From contig VUYT01000001.1 of assembly GCA_008802785.1 (NCBI GenBank), positions 124,001-188,000 of the forward strand: a DNA stretch of 64,000 nucleotides, read 5' to 3'. The stretch comes from Symmetrospora coprosmae. Taxonomy: Eukaryota > Basidiomycota > Cystobasidiomycetes > Symmetrosporaceae. Positions 1-11,904 of this stretch are shown here, in pieces. Every line of letters starts with the position of its first letter. The stretch's first letter is position 1. The translations under genes and the position numbers were made by a program. The notes beneath the pieces were generated by a model, which was not told the origin of the DNA, searched no databases, and worked only from the letters and a program-made list of their open reading frames with translations.

Positions 1-77
1 GCAGATGCAGAGCCGGGCGGTGGTGCTACAGGGACGGTATTTGACGATGGTGGACGGTAAGGAAGGGCCCAGAAGGG

Positions 78-1396
78 TTAGAGGATATCCCATAGGTCCT
101 CGCACGCGCACACGACCTATACATAGAGCCAGGATGACAGCTCGTCAGTTTCACAGCAGCGGCGGCCAGCCGCAGCAGGCGGCAAAGACAAAGGTGGCCC
201 ACCTTGCCACAAGCGACGCTCGCGCTGAGCGAATACTCTGAGATTGCAATCTTGTCATCGACCATGCCGTCTGCAAAGTTGTCCTCGCCGTGTGCCATTG
301 CGCCGACAAAGACGACAATGTTCTGGTCCTCGGGAATCTTCTGCAGGTACTGGGACAGCTTGACCGGCTGCGAGTCAAAGCTAAAAGTAATCTTGTACGA
401 GTTGCTCGGCAGGTGGTCCGTCACTGGGTTCTTGACGACCTTGAGCAGCTTTTCCGAGCCGTTCACGGAGCGGATGGACAGCTTGTGCAGGAGTTGGACT
501 GGTGCGCAGGCGCGATAAAGCGGGAATCAGCCGAGGCGCGAGCGAGATAGAAGTACGGTGCATGTCATAGACGCACCCATGAGACCTGCGAACCGCTTAA
601 ACGTCCGCGGGATGCGCACGCTCGGGTTTACCTCGATGAGGACGCCCTTTGCCGTCTGGATGTAGACCTGCAGCAGGCCAGCCTTGTTCAATGGCGAGTC
701 GAGCAGGGTGAGGAGGCACTGCATCGCAGTTGATGCAAGTAAAGGTTGATTGCACTCCCCTCTATTAGCATGCTTGAATGGTGTGTTTGCCTTGTATTTG
801 CCTTGTACAGATCTCTCTGGGCGCACCTGATGCGTGATATCCGGACGGGCTGTCGCAACTTCTCTCTGCATCTTGCTGAGAATACCTTGCTGAGGATGGG
901 GCGCATTCATTGACTCAGCTGGCGTCGAAGTGGAATGCGCAGACCGGGACACACGCACATGGTCATCGCAGTTGAGCAGAGTGTACCGCTCCTCCCTTCC
1001 CGCGTCATGCCCGCGCCCATCTCTCCGCGCTGCGCCCGACCCCGACGAGCTGCTGCTGATCTGGTACGTCTCCAGGCAAGCCTGGCTGAGGACGACGTAT
1101 AGCCTGCGTGTCGACTCCTTCTCTGCTGCGGTCTTGGGAACGCGAGGCGCCTGGGGCACCATGCTTGGGTTCGCTAGAGGACGCTTCCGTGATGATGACG
1201 ATGATGCGCCATTGCCCTGCCTCGTGGCTGGCGAAGCGGACGTTCCCGACCAGGAGGTATCCACCGCGTTCCCGTTCACACTGCCGTTTGCATTCGCATT
1301 CGCGTTCGCGTCCGGTGCGTCCGGATTCGAAATTGTGCTCGAAGCTCTGCTGCTGAGCGGCCGCGATGGGACGAACTCTGGAGCAGATGCCTGCAT
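78..1396 (-). CDS. EMG1: 18S rRNA pseudouridine N1-methyltransferase (Emg1/Nep1), 5 exons
   Basis: SPOUT-class methyltransferase that modifies the hypermodified pseudouridine of 18S rRNA and is needed for 40S subunit biogenesis in the nucleolus. The joined exons give the family blocks in order: [109 protein letters not shown] and LSASVACGK. The last exon (78..116) encodes [12 protein letters not shown] after an 86-nt intron (117..202), which restores the normal Nep1 C-terminus. Four introns fall after CDDH, ITHQ, GLM and CGK. The first ~90 residues are Ser/Ala/Asn-rich and not conserved; I take the ATG at 1396, though an in-frame ATG lies at 1432. It is divergent from SCO1. Confidence 0.93.
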
Positions 1397-1404
1397 GGTT
1401 GGCG

Positions 1405-1607
1405 GGCGATGCGATGCGATGCGATGCGACACCCAAGCGAGCGTGTGTATCGTTGTTGCTGTATCTGTGTGTATTCGAGCTCGAAGAAGAGTTGGTCCTG
1501 CGGCAACCTGTCAGCTGTCCCTCCCCTCCTCTCTGAAATTACAGGCAGGCAGGCAGGCAGGATAGGGAGAGAGCTGCTCTGCATCATCGCATCGCATCGC
1601 ATCGCAT
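1405..1607. repeat. Inverted pair of GCGAT pentanucleotide arrays in the EMG1-SCO1 intergenic promoter
   Basis: An array of GATGC/GCGAT units at about 1405..1429 is matched by its reverse complement (CATCG/CGCAT units) at 1585..1607. The arms are about 22 nt and perfect, with ~155 bp between them. A (CAGG)5 run sits at about 1542..1561 between the arms. The first arm lies at and just upstream of the EMG1 start codon, the second about 50 bp before the proposed SCO1 start. The arms could form a hairpin; no function is shown. Confidence 0.8.
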
Positions 1608-1655
1608 ATTCAGTGGTAGTGTGCAGCCCTGTCCACATCCAGAGCAGCATACAGA

Positions 1656-3001
1656 ATGCTGGCAGCCTCGTCCGCGTCGCCCATGCTGTGCTCGTGCTTG
1701 GGAGCTGCTGCCCGGCGACCAGCGGCAGCAGCCATCGTCAGTTCAGGGGATGAGGAGATGGGACGGGATGGGCGCAGATGTATGCTGATCCTGACGTGCT
1801 GCTCACTCCACACACGCGCCAGACCATTCCGAGCAGCCTCAGCCTCCGCGCAAAAGCCCTGCACGCGTCTGCATCGACCCGCAGCACGGACAAGAGCTCC
1901 TCCTCCTCCTCCTCGTCGTCATCATCGTCCTCTTCATCCTCCTCGCGCCCCTCGACAGGCACAGACCCGGGCAAGCTCTATCGCGAGCGACAGGCGACGG
2001 GAGGGGTGCGCGGCCGATCAGCATCAGCCATCACTGGCGCTTGGGGTCCCCGTGCTGATGCCGCTTCTCCTGCATGCAGGCCTTCACGTGGCGCGCGGCT
2101 GCCGTCTTCATCGTCACTGGCGGCGGTCTCTACTTCTACTTCCAGAGCGAAAAGAAGAAGATAGAGGAGAGGAAGCGTGCGTCCATCCTGGACCTCACCT
2201 TGTCCAAGCGAACGCCGGCTCGGCTGACCGCATTGCCGTGTCCTCTGAGACGTTTCGCAGGCCAGGAAGTGGCAGCTCAGAAAGTCGGACGCCCAAAGAT
2301 CGGAGGACCTTTCAAGCTCACTGACCAGAATGGCAGCGAGTTCACGCACGAGGACCTGCTCGGAAAGCACAGCCTGGTCTACGTGAGTGCAGTCAGCACC
2401 GTCTGCCTGGCCCCTCGCCGGTGGTGGACGAGCTTGGCTGAACACTGGCAAGACAGTTTGGCTTTACAAACTGCCCGGACATCTGCCCAGAGGAGCTCGA
2501 CAAGATGACGCTCGTCGTCAACGACCTCGTCGCAAAGCACGGCCAGGGCTCGGTCCTCCCCGTCTTCATCACCTGCGACCCGGCGCGCGACAGCGTCGCC
2601 GCCATCAAGGAGTACTGCAAGGACTTTCACCCGTCCCTCGTCGGTCTCACGGGGAGCTACGACGACATCAAGCGGACCTGCAAAACGTACAGAGTCTACT
2701 TCTCGACTCCACCAAACACAAAGCCAGGGGAGGACTACCTCGTCGACCACTCCATCTTGTGCGTCTGAAGCGCTGTGCTGCGCCGCGCCGCTCCCAATCA
2801 GCCGGACTACCTCTTTGCTGACGTACTTCCTCTCCTTTTTCTGGCTCGCTCGCTCGCTCGTCACCACAGCTTCTATCTCATGGACCCGACTGGCCAGTTC
2901 GTCGATGCCTTCGGCCGGTCCGCAACGCAGAGCGAGGTCGTTGCAAAGGTGGACACGTACATGAAGGAATGGAAAGCCGGCGTTCGGCGAGATGACGCGT
3001 G
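1656..3001 (+). CDS. SCO1: Mitochondrial copper chaperone Sco1/Sco2, cytochrome c oxidase assembly
   Basis: Inner-membrane thioredoxin-fold protein that delivers copper to the CuA site of Cox2. Visible parts: an Arg/Ser-rich presequence; a poly-Ser linker; one membrane segment (FTWRAAAVFIVTGGGLYFYF, ~2080); the block VGRPKIGGPFKLTDQNG; the copper-binding motif in FGFTNCPDICPEELDKM (CxxxC, ~2460-2510); FITCDPARDS; and the C-terminal FYLMDPTGQFVDAFGR with the distal region conserved in the family. Introns are needed near 1737..1822, before 2083, about 2177..2262 (joining EERK to RQEVAAQK), about 2381-2460 and about 2760-2870. The 5' end is my reconstruction: the ATG at 1656 reads MLAASSASPMLCSCLGAA and joins in phase to TIPSSLSLRAKALHASAS, a good mitochondrial presequence. 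A start at 1778 is the alternative. Confidence 0.9.
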
Positions 3002-3505
3002 ACGTGTGTCACTGCGGGACGGACCAGATCCTGTAGCATACACAGCATGCCATACGGTAAGGAGCACAGCTGCAAGAGACACCCCCTTCCACTCGACCCC
3101 TTGCGCAGAGATATCGCTCAAGAATCACCTCGCGGGAATGCAACTGTTGGCTTGTGCATTTCCGGGCATAGCGGTGCAGAGCATTTCTCTGAGATTGAAC
3201 AACGACGAAAGCACTCTTAAAGTCCCTACTTCACGCCAAACGGGGTATCTCGAAAGCCGTAACAAAGAAGTCTGGTACCCTGTCCTTCGTCCTCCTGTTC
3301 TCGGACAACAACACACTATGGCACGGGCACGAGAGCATATCAGAGTGAGAGGCGAGTGAGAACAAAGAATGGATGGGACAGATGCGCGGTCGCTGGAAGC
3401 AGACGAGCCGGCATTTCGGCCATCTCTGCACCTAAGGCCGAGTACCGGGCGGCAGTTGTTTAGAAGAAGAATCAGACGTTCGAGTGCTGATGAAGAATTA
3501 GACTA
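3002..3505. other. Intergenic, convergent SCO1/CDC14 ends
   Basis: About 500 bp between two convergent genes. Only short unsupported frames are present; it presumably holds both 3' UTRs. Confidence 0.6.
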
Positions 3506-6500
3506 TCAAGCAACTTCACCAGCGCTCGAGCGTCGTCGCCTGCCTGCGCCCCGCACCCTCGCCGGCCCAGTCCCGGCTGCGGCCGCTGCCGCAGCAACCT
3601 GCTGTCTTTGCAATGCGGCTGACCCGCTCGCGCTCCTCGTCTGCGCAGTGCCTCCCGGCGCCCCACCGCCAGCGGGGTGGCCCGCACCTAGGTGGTTGGC
3701 CGTCTTTGCGGCCGACGCGACTGCCGCTTTGCGTCTTCCCGCCACGCGCTGCGGCAAGCGGGAAGGGGAGTGCGGCGCAGATCCGGATGTGGCAGGCGTG
3801 GGGAGCACCGCGGAAGAGAGAGCCTCTTTGGACCTGACGGCGCGAAGGTTATATCGTCCGTCGTTGGCTGTCGCAGATGACGAGGCACTGCCGTCCTCGG
3901 GCACCGTGCCCAGCCCAACCGCCTTGCCCGCCTGCGCACGCGGCACAGCGCTTCCATTCGCCGAGCCAGAGCGCGAGCGGCTCCCAGAGGCCGTGTGGGG
4001 CTCATTCTCGTTGTTGAACGCCAGCGTGGGGATCTTGTCGACCTGGCGATTGTCGCTGATGGTCGTAAGCGGACGGACGTGCTGCTGCTGGCGTGCCTTT
4101 ACGATGCGCGTGCTCTTTGGGCTCGGCGAGGGGGACTTGCTCGTAGAGGCGGTGATGGTGCCGGCGGACGAGGCGGACGAACTCGAGCCAGGCGGCGCGA
4201 GACTGGCCGAGAGCGTATTCCCCGCGGAATCCAGGAGGGTAGGTGGCGTGATCTCGCGGATGCCACTCGCGGTCGCGATGTAGGCCGCCGGCTGGTTCTC
4301 CTGGTTCCCGTCCGGCGGTACACTCCTCCGATGCGGGATGACAAGAACCTCATCCACGACTAGCTGCATCTCCTCGTCCCGCTCGGCTGCAGATGGCGCG
4401 GCAGAGGGTGCTCGTCCGGCACTTGGCGCTTGGCTGCCTTTGCGCCTCTGTCGCTGCAGCGCCATGTCATCAACGAAGACATCGTTCTCTGCGCGCACAT
4501 CCGCCGTCTCTGGCGCAGCGACTGCATGTCTCGTCTTTGCTCCCGGAGTCTTGCGCGGCTGCCCAGGCACCTGCACGGTGGAAGGTGCGATATGTGGTGT
4601 CGCTGCCCGCGGCGTAGACAGTGAGCGTGCAGAGCGGTGCGAGTGTACTTCTTCGTCATCGGTGGGCGGCGTGATGGGCCTCTCTATGCCGACCAGGAGT
4701 GCAGGGTTGTCGGCTTTGTATCGATCGATGGCGCCCCATTTGATCCACGTCATCTGGTTCTCGTACATGAAGTGTTGTTGCGGGCTGGGAGGCGACAAGG
4801 GTGAAGCTGCCATCAGCAAGGGCTTTCGGAGCGCAGGCGAAGCGCCCGCACTCACCCAACGCATGTCCCAGGCCGCATAAGACGCATGAAGCCAATCACT
4901 TCCGTCGCAGAGAAGCCGTACTTGTAGATGAGGTACGCCCCGATGAGCGTCCCTGTCCTTCCGAGCCCGGCCTTGCAGTGCACAGCAACGACCCCGCCAG
5001 CACTGATGACGCGCTCAGAGAGATCGATGAATTCGCGGCACATCTCGAGCGTGGGGTTCGTTCCATCGTCAAAGTACACTGATATCAAAGGAGAGCCATG
5101 ATCAGGTCAGCGTCCGGATCTCCAGCAGTGCTGCACATACGACGGACTCACTCTCTTTGTGCTCCATCCCACGCTCGGTGAATCTCCGCTCATTGTATAG
5201 CTTCTTGTTGAGGCGCACGACCGTCCTAACGTTGTTCTTCTCAAAGTAGTCAAGGACATTGCGGAAGGCCTTGTTGATCTTCGGCAGGTGTGCAGGCGGT
5301 CCCGTTGCCGCCCGCGAGCTTGGTTCGTACCCCTGCTCGACTGGGGAAGCAAATGCGAGGAAATGAGGCGTGAGAAAGTTCCAGTCGCCGTTCTCGACCT
5401 TCTCGTAGTGCTCGTATTCCTGCAGGTTGAATTCGTCGAGCTTGAGCAGCCGGTTGTCTATTGCGCGCCGCGTGCCAAAGATGACGTCTTGCAGCGAGAG
5501 GTGAAAGTCGGCGCGCGCATAGCCGGCGTCGCGGAACGGTTGCTGGAAGGGGGTTAGGCGTGTCAGTACATCCCGTGCAGCGAAAGGGGCGAGAGCTGGC
5601 GACTTACGAGCTCGAGACCAGCCACAGGGTGCAGAGCATCGGCAGCCGGCCATCGTAGGACGATCATCTGCAGGTTCGTGAGCTGGCTTTAGCAGTCTGC
5701 CCTGGCCTGGCCCGACTCTCCGAAGAAGCTTCGCTGTGCGCGACATCACCCAGCTTACAGCATAGAGAGTGATCAACAGGGCGGCGTTGGCCTTCTTGTC
5801 TGGCTCGTCTGAAGAGAAGAGGATTACACGCTTCTGCTTGAGCTCTGGTGCCTGCTTGACGCGGAGCAAGCGGGATCAGCTGGGTGCACTCGCGGAGCGA
5901 GGCATCGCATGCACGTGTGATGCCGCCACCGCCGTCACGCACCTCTAGCAGCTCGTGCAGGTGGAGACAGAATCGATACAGGCATCCGACGTTGAGCGGT
6001 CCCGTGTCCCTGAAGAAGCTCAGGTAGGTGAGATCGTGGTCGACGGTGAACCAGTGCGTGTCCGTGTGGCGATAGGCGGCGTTGAGCGCGTCCGCTGCGG
6101 GCAAGGGCTTTCCAAAGTACGTATATCCTAGGCGATCCCCGAACTCGCACACGGCGACCAGAGGGCGGAAGTGCTGACTGGCGGAGGGTGAGGCTGAGTG
6201 CGGGTGATGGTGATGGTGATGGTGTTTGGGCGCAGGCAGCGAGGCGGGGGGCGAGGCTGAACCTGGCGACGTGGGCGTCGCTGCTGCAGCGGATGACGAC
6301 GTTGGCGGCGGTGGGGACGACGATGGCGGTGGTGCGTTCATCGCTGTTGGACGAGCAACCCTGCTTCCACTCCCAGCCGTCGCCATCGCTGTGCCGTCGA
6401 GCTGCTCGTCTCCTTTAACATCCACCTCGACGCCGCCTCGTTCTTCGACGTTGTCCCCCTCATCGACGTCGTCCGTCATGACGCTATCCGTATCCTCGCT

Positions 6501-6581
6501 TCTCAGAGGCGCACTGCTGCTGCTGCTGCTGGCCATGGCCGTGCCCATTGCTGCCATTGTAGCACTGGACGTGGAAGCCAT
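3506..6581 (-). CDS. CDC14: Cdc14 dual-specificity phosphatase with long low-complexity tails
   Basis: Mitotic-exit and cytokinesis phosphatase acting on CDK sites. The conserved N-terminal domain is seen in CEFGDRLGYTYFGKPLPAAD, WFTVDHDLTYLSFFRDTGPL, PDKKANAALLITLYAV, PFRDAGYARADFHLSLQD and YEKVENGDWNFLTPHFLAF. The catalytic P-loop is VHCKAGLGRTG (about 4950-4985), with the nucleophilic Cys and Arg present, followed by MRLMRPG and, across an intron in phase, VGPQQHFMYENQM. At least six short introns. The start ATG at 6581 precedes a ~130-residue Ser/Ala/Pro-rich leader with a His run (about 6203..6226). The C-terminal ~400 residues (3506..about 4780) are Ser/Pro-rich and disordered-looking, as in other fungal Cdc14 tails that are phosphoregulated. 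The exact tail end assumes no further intron. Confidence 0.93.
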
Positions 6582-7150
6582 CCTCCCTGACTCTCTCCAG
6601 TGGCTGGCTGGCTGTTTGGATGGCCGCGACTGGCGCCCTTTCTGTAAGATGAGGCTGCAGACGCTTCCCTCTCTCTGATCTGATGCGATGTGAAGTGCAG
6701 TATTCTGTATGTATATGCACTGTGCGTAGGTGTGTGCCCTCCCCTGCTGTCGATGATGTCGGTCTCCGTCAGAGCAGACCCCTGGCTTGAGGAAAGGGGG
6801 AGGGGAACGCCACCCGAGCGCGCTCGGACGACCGTCAGTCCGATGATCTTCTACACCCGTTTCTTCTGCATGCATGACGGAAGGTACTATATGCCCTGTA
6901 GACACGCTCAGAAAGCAACTGCAGCAATGGCACGAAGGGCTCGTCCCTCTTGATTCCAGCCGGTCCCACGCGATACAGTTGTGCTCGCAACTCCCGTCCT
7001 TCCGACGATCCAGTCGATTCGGTCCAGCTCTTGAAGCCCTATCGCTACAAGCATTTTCGCTTCATGTTCCCTGTGATCCCGTCTTGGTTGCTTCAGCCCA
7101 TCCTTCTCCTCCTGTCCGCCCGACACCATGCCCGTCCTTTTCCCTTCCCG
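6582..7150. other. Intergenic, upstream of CDC14
   Basis: About 570 bp between the CDC14 start and the stop of the next minus-strand gene. It must hold the CDC14 promoter. I see no supported coding region or clear site. Confidence 0.5.
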
Positions 7151-8631
7151 TCAGTTCGGACCTCGCAAGCCCAGCTTCATCGAGACATCGCGCTCGACAC
7201 CCTGAGCTCGCTTCGTGCAAGCGGCGCTCTCCTTGACGACGGTCAGTCGCTGCTGCTCGATGCTGGCGAGGATGTCTTCGAGTGCCTTTGCCCTCGTGCT
7301 GCATGCGGCACGCGATGTGCAGCACAGCCACGATCAGCACCATCCTCTGCGGCCTGGCTAGCCAGCTCTCACGAAAGCGGAGCACACTCACATGGATAAC
7401 GCCATGTACTTCTGCGTGATGTGCTGCAGCTTGGTCATGTATCCCGTCCCTTCGGCCATCCACTCCTCCACAGACTTTGAACAAGCGGAGAAAAGGCATC
7501 AGCTATCGTCCCGGGCATACAGGATTCGGTGCATTCACCTGATACTCGTACTGATCGTGCTCAACAGGGATGTAGCATCCTCTGCATGTGCAGCCACCCT
7601 TCAGGACAATCCCGTCGTTGCCTTCGGCATCCTCTGCTTGTCCCTCCTTTGCGCCCTCGCCAAGTGCGAGCTGGAGCTCCGCGACATCTCTGAAGGATCT
7701 CATTTCAGTACCTCCGGCTGCGTTGGCCGAAGAGAAGCCGTGCCCCGTCTGCATGTCCGTGTCGGGTAAGCATGCACCACTCTGCGAGACTGCCGCGGGA
7801 GGGAATCGCTTTGCGGGCTGCTGATGGTGGACGGCTCGCTCAGAACCTTGGCGTGGCTGGTCATAGTGCGGCGGAAGGTGGGACTGACGCCTGTACTGAT
7901 AAAGCTGTACGACGGACTTGTCGACTGGCAAGCCGGGCGCCATAGCGCAATCTGTGAACAGAGGCTGGGTCGGGCGCGGGTCCTGGAGGCGGGCTTGTCG
8001 CACGACCTCGTCAACCCTGTGGATGCTCTTCATGCGACAATCTGACGACGGAGGGGAATATGCGCTCGACTCCCGTGCCTGTCTCGGCGACCCGCTCTCG
8101 AGGGATGCGGCGAGTGAGATCGTTCCCGTATTGAAGGCCTGATGAGGTAGGATACAGCCGTGCTGTCAACCGCGGCACAGTGACAGATTCGATGCCTGTC
8201 CAAGTTGCTCACAGGAGGCAGCGTGCTTTTGTGGCGCTTCGACGGATTACTCTCGGATGATGCCTCACCGCCGGTAGGGCCTCTTTTGAGCTCGGGCGAG
8301 CCTGCTCGGAGAAGGACAGAAGGTCGAAGCTGAGCGTCATTTTTTCCGATAGCCACGCGAAGGCACACTCACTGCTGAAGTCGATGGCATGACTGTCGCC
8401 GATCTCTGACATGGCGAAGTTCCCTGCAGGCTGCTGTCCCGCGAGGAGGCCCGCCGAATCCTGTCCGCGTCCAGTCTTGACTGACTGCGACCCATCTCGC
8501 CGTGCCTCAGCTTGATCGTATCCCCGTCTCGGGCCAGGTTCTCCGCTCTTGCCCGCACGGAGCTGCCCTGAGCTCTGCTCGCGCTTGCGGTGCTGGAGGT
8601 GTGGCACAGGGGACGGCATGGCGGGTGGCAT
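7151..8631 (-). CDS. Unrecognised protein with Cys cluster and C-terminal coiled coil, 5 exons
   Basis: I do not recognise the family. Five exons join with consistent phases: exon 1 from the ATG at 8631 to DFSS (phase 1); SSPELKRGPTGGEASSESN to KSTLPP (phase 0); AFNTGTISLAASLESG to CRGCYIPVEHDQYEYQ (phase 0); SVEEWMAEGTGYMTKLQHIT to YMALS (phase 2); and TRAKALEDILASIEQQRLTV to the stop at 7151. The N-terminal two-thirds is polar and Ser/Gln/Pro-rich. A compact segment contains GGCTCRGCY (three Cys, no full zinc finger). The last ~75 residues are predicted helical with heptad-like spacing. The coiled coil and Cys cluster suggest a structural or complex subunit, but this is a guess. The splice phases make the gene believable; the start is the least certain part. 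Confidence 0.6.
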
Positions 8632-9240
8632 ACAGACGCGTCGCAGCGAAGGAGTGAATGCGCACAGAGCTGCCCTGAAGCGCTATTCAAGGTACTGCAG
8701 TTGCTTTGTCGGATGTATGCCGGGGTTTGGTGCCTTGTTTGGTTGTACCTGTCGAGCTGGGACGAGAATTGCCTTGATGCACAGCTGGGGTGAATCGGCA
8801 GAGTGCGTCTGGCTAGCCGACGTGGTGTGGATGAAGAGGGAGAGAGAGAGAGAGAGGAGTGTAGAACTTGGAGGAAGCGAGAGGAGGGAGACCGGAAGGA
8901 AGCACCAAGCCCGTCCTGCGCGCCGCAACGGGCACCGGGGTCCACGGTATGGGTGACTGCGAAGAAGACCGACCTTGGCAGCGTGTGCTACCTCTGCTGT
9001 GAGAGGGAGAGTGTGTATGTGTGAAGGGCGATAGGTGTCCTGCCAAATCTGCGAGGGTCGCGGATGGTAGGAAAGGAAGGGAGGTCGAACACCGTGCGGG
9101 GAAATAACAACCTCGCCACTGCAGCTGAAGCTTGCACTTCTGAATCTTGACATAGTTTCACGTCTCGTCTCGACAAACCTATTGAACAGAGCTGGACTAC
9201 GCTGTATGCTACAACACCCTGTCGAGTTGGCTTGGCACCA
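8632..9240. other. Intergenic, with a (GA)n tract near 8847..8858
   Basis: About 600 bp upstream of the 7.2-8.6 kb gene and downstream of the dehydrogenase. It holds a GA-rich tract (about 8836..8860). Open frames here are low complexity and unsupported. Confidence 0.5.
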
Positions 9241-11476
9241 TCATCGGTCGAGTCCTCCCATCGCGAGGTATTTGATGATCTGCGAAGGGCACAGACATGG
9301 CATGAACATCAGCCATTGATGTGCCAGCGACTTGGATACAAATATGGACGCACCTGATAGTCCTGAAGGCCGTACTTTGAGCCTTCCCTCCCGAATCCGG
9401 ATTCCTTCACCTGAAGGTGTGTCGAAGCCGTGTAGCGGGCAAGGCGAGTGAGGAATCAGAGGAGGATGGTGGGCGGGTAGAACGGGCGTCAGGTGCGGAA
9501 GCTACTGTCAGCTTTCAGTGGAGGGTGGCGAACAGCCAGATCTGCACTCACGCCTCCGAACGGAATAGACGCCTGCGAGATGAGGCCAGTGCTGAAGTAG
9601 CGTGATCCACGTCAGCAAATAACCGAATGCTGCATGCCATCCTGAAACGGGGGTGCGAGCTGCCCTCACTTGATGCCGACCATCCCCACTTCGAGACCTT
9701 CTGCAACGCGCCAGATTCTCCCGATATCCCGAGAGTAGAAGTAGCCCGCCAATCCAACCTCGGTATCATTCGCCAAGCGGATCACCTCGCTCTCACTCTC
9801 GAACTTGTACAGCGCCGCAACGGGGCCTATAGGATTGCGAACGGTGGTGGGCCGCACGAGCACGGGAGAACGGCAGAGCATCAGCGCCCACAGCTATCGT
9901 GAAGCAGAGGTAGCCGCCCGACCACGCACCAAACGTCTCCTCATTGTCGATAGCGCAGCTCTGCACGTCCGTCAGGATGGTCGGCTCGTAGAAGTTCTCA
10001 CCGAGCTCGGTGGCCTTCTTGCCTCCCAGGAGCACTTTCGCGCCTTTGGCTTTGGCATCCTCGACGTGCGCGTGCGTCTTGTCGACCGCCTTCGAGTGGA
10101 TCAGAGGGCCGTGCGTCACGCCTTCGTCGAACCCGTTTCCGACCTTGAATTTCTCGACCTCCTCTGCTAGACGGGAAGCGAACTCGTCGTAAATGGACGA
10201 GTGGACATAGAGCCTGTGTGTATGTAGGATGGGCAGAACCGTCGGCTCCTGAGTCGACTGAGCCCTCGCGTATAGCGCAATCTGGCACGCACCGGTTCGC
10301 ACAAACGCAGGTCTGGCCCGACGAGCGGAACTTGCACATGATGGCGCCCTCTACGGCCGCATCGAGATCGGCGTCCTCAAAGACTGCAGGTAGTCCATGC
10401 GTACGTCAGATGATTGGTTTACGGCACGGGAGCTTCCGAAAAGTACGCACCGATGAAAGGCGCATTTCCGCCCAGCTCGAAGCTAAGCTTCTTCATCGAA
10501 CCGGCGCTCTGGCTCATGAGAATCTTGCCCACGCCTGTTGAGCCTGTGAAGGTGAGCTTGCGGATCTGCTTATTCTCGCACATCTCCTTGCCGATCTCCT
10601 TCGTGTTGGCGTCCGTCGTGACAACATTGACGACACCCGCGGGGATGCCGGCGCGCTCGCACAGCTCTGCCATTGCGAGCATACTGAAGGGAGTTTCGGC
10701 CGGGGCTGTTCGAAGAAAGCAATGGCGCTCAGCATCTGGTTTGACGCAGCTCGCAGACTTGGCCAACCGTCGAACTCACCTTTCATCACGACTGTACAGC
10801 CTGCAGCAAGTGCGGCTCCGAGCTTCCGGCCAGCCATGGCAGAAGGGAAGTTCCAGGGGCTGCAAGGACCACGACGAACATCAGCTAGACTCGCGCTCCC
10901 CGCACCAGTCAAATCAACCGGGCTCACGTAATGATGGCACAAACGCCGATGGGCTGCTTAATGACCACCGAGCGCGTGTTGCCAACGGGGTGCGGGATGA
11001 CATCTCCCGTGTCCCGGACTGCCTCGCCGGCGAACCAGTCGATAAAGCTCGCCGAGTAGGCGATCTCGCCCTTTGCGTCGGCGAGTGGCTTCCCATTCTC
11101 GAGGGTACAAATCTGCGCGAGGTCCTCTGCGTTCTCGTTCATGAGCTTGAAGAGGGCCTGCATCATTGTGGACCGCTCCTTTGCGGGTCTCTTGCCCCAT
11201 GTCGCGAACGCCTTTGCGGCGGCATCTATCGCTTGACGGGTCTCTTCGACGCCAAACTCCGGGGCGCGTCCAATCTCTTTGCCAGTTGCTGGGTCTGTGT
11301 CGCGCAGAAAGAGGCGGGTTCAGTGTCGGATCCTCGGACCTTTCGGTGCTGTGCCTTATCATGCAGTCGTTGGCCCACTCACCCGTGACGGCAAAGGTCG
11401 ACTTTCCGTCCGTCCATTTTCCATTGATGTACCCCTGCTCCTTCCACAGCGAAGGGTCCTTGAGCTGTTTCCCCAT
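9241..11476 (-). CDS. UGA2: Succinate-semialdehyde dehydrogenase, NAD(P)+ (GABA shunt)
   Basis: Oxidises succinic semialdehyde to succinate, the last step of GABA catabolism. Family blocks appear in order: [76 protein letters not shown] + [14 protein letters not shown] (split by an intron), [51 protein letters not shown] with the general-base Glu, and [13 protein letters not shown] with the catalytic Cys. YEPTILTDV and [20 protein letters not shown] follow. The terminal exon ends [13 protein letters not shown] at the stop 9241. About eight short introns. Start ATG at 11476 ([16 protein letters not shown]). There is no obvious mitochondrial presequence, so a cytosolic enzyme is likely. It is divergent from the glutathione transferase. 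Confidence 0.94.
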
Positions 11477-11904
11477 TGTGCGCGTTGCAAGTGCTCAATC
11501 GTCAGCTGGCCGTATGCGTAGTCCTGGTTGTCCGTTTCCCCACCTTGAAGCTGGACGAGGTGGAGGCCATCCTGACAGCAGCTTGGGCGGCGGCGGCAGC
11601 TCTGTTGCGACTGAGTCTGGCAGCAGCAGCAGTTGCGCCTGGAAGAAGCATTGAGGAGGAGGAGAAGAGGAAGATAGGGCAAGCCTGCGACTGCTCGATT
11701 GGCGCCTCTGAAAAAAACGGAGACAAGCAGGAAGTACCGCCGGTGTACTGGAGGTGATCGTCCCCTCGCTCTCGGCTGGCCCCCGGCCGTCGGCTCGGCG
11801 GCGTCCACCTCCCCGCATCTCTCCAGCCTCTCCAGACGTCAACGTCGTAATCAGAAGAAGCTTCTACCACATCACACCCACAGAAGTAGCATAGCACATA
11901 CGAC
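11477..11904. promoter_or_regulatory. Divergent promoter region, SSADH (-) and GST (+)
   Basis: About 430 bp between two divergent starts, so it should carry both promoters. Open frames through it are shadows without family signal. No TATA box is obvious. Confidence 0.5.

Noticed and set aside
930-1565. 211-codon plus-strand frame opposite EMG1
   Set aside because: Antisense of the EMG1 low-complexity N-terminus; no recognisable product.
3369-4283. 304-codon plus-strand frame over the CDC14 tail
   Set aside because: Antisense of a GC-rich low-complexity region; composition only.
10414-11388. 324-codon plus-strand frame over the dehydrogenase
   Set aside because: Antisense shadow of the well-supported SSADH exons; no family signal.
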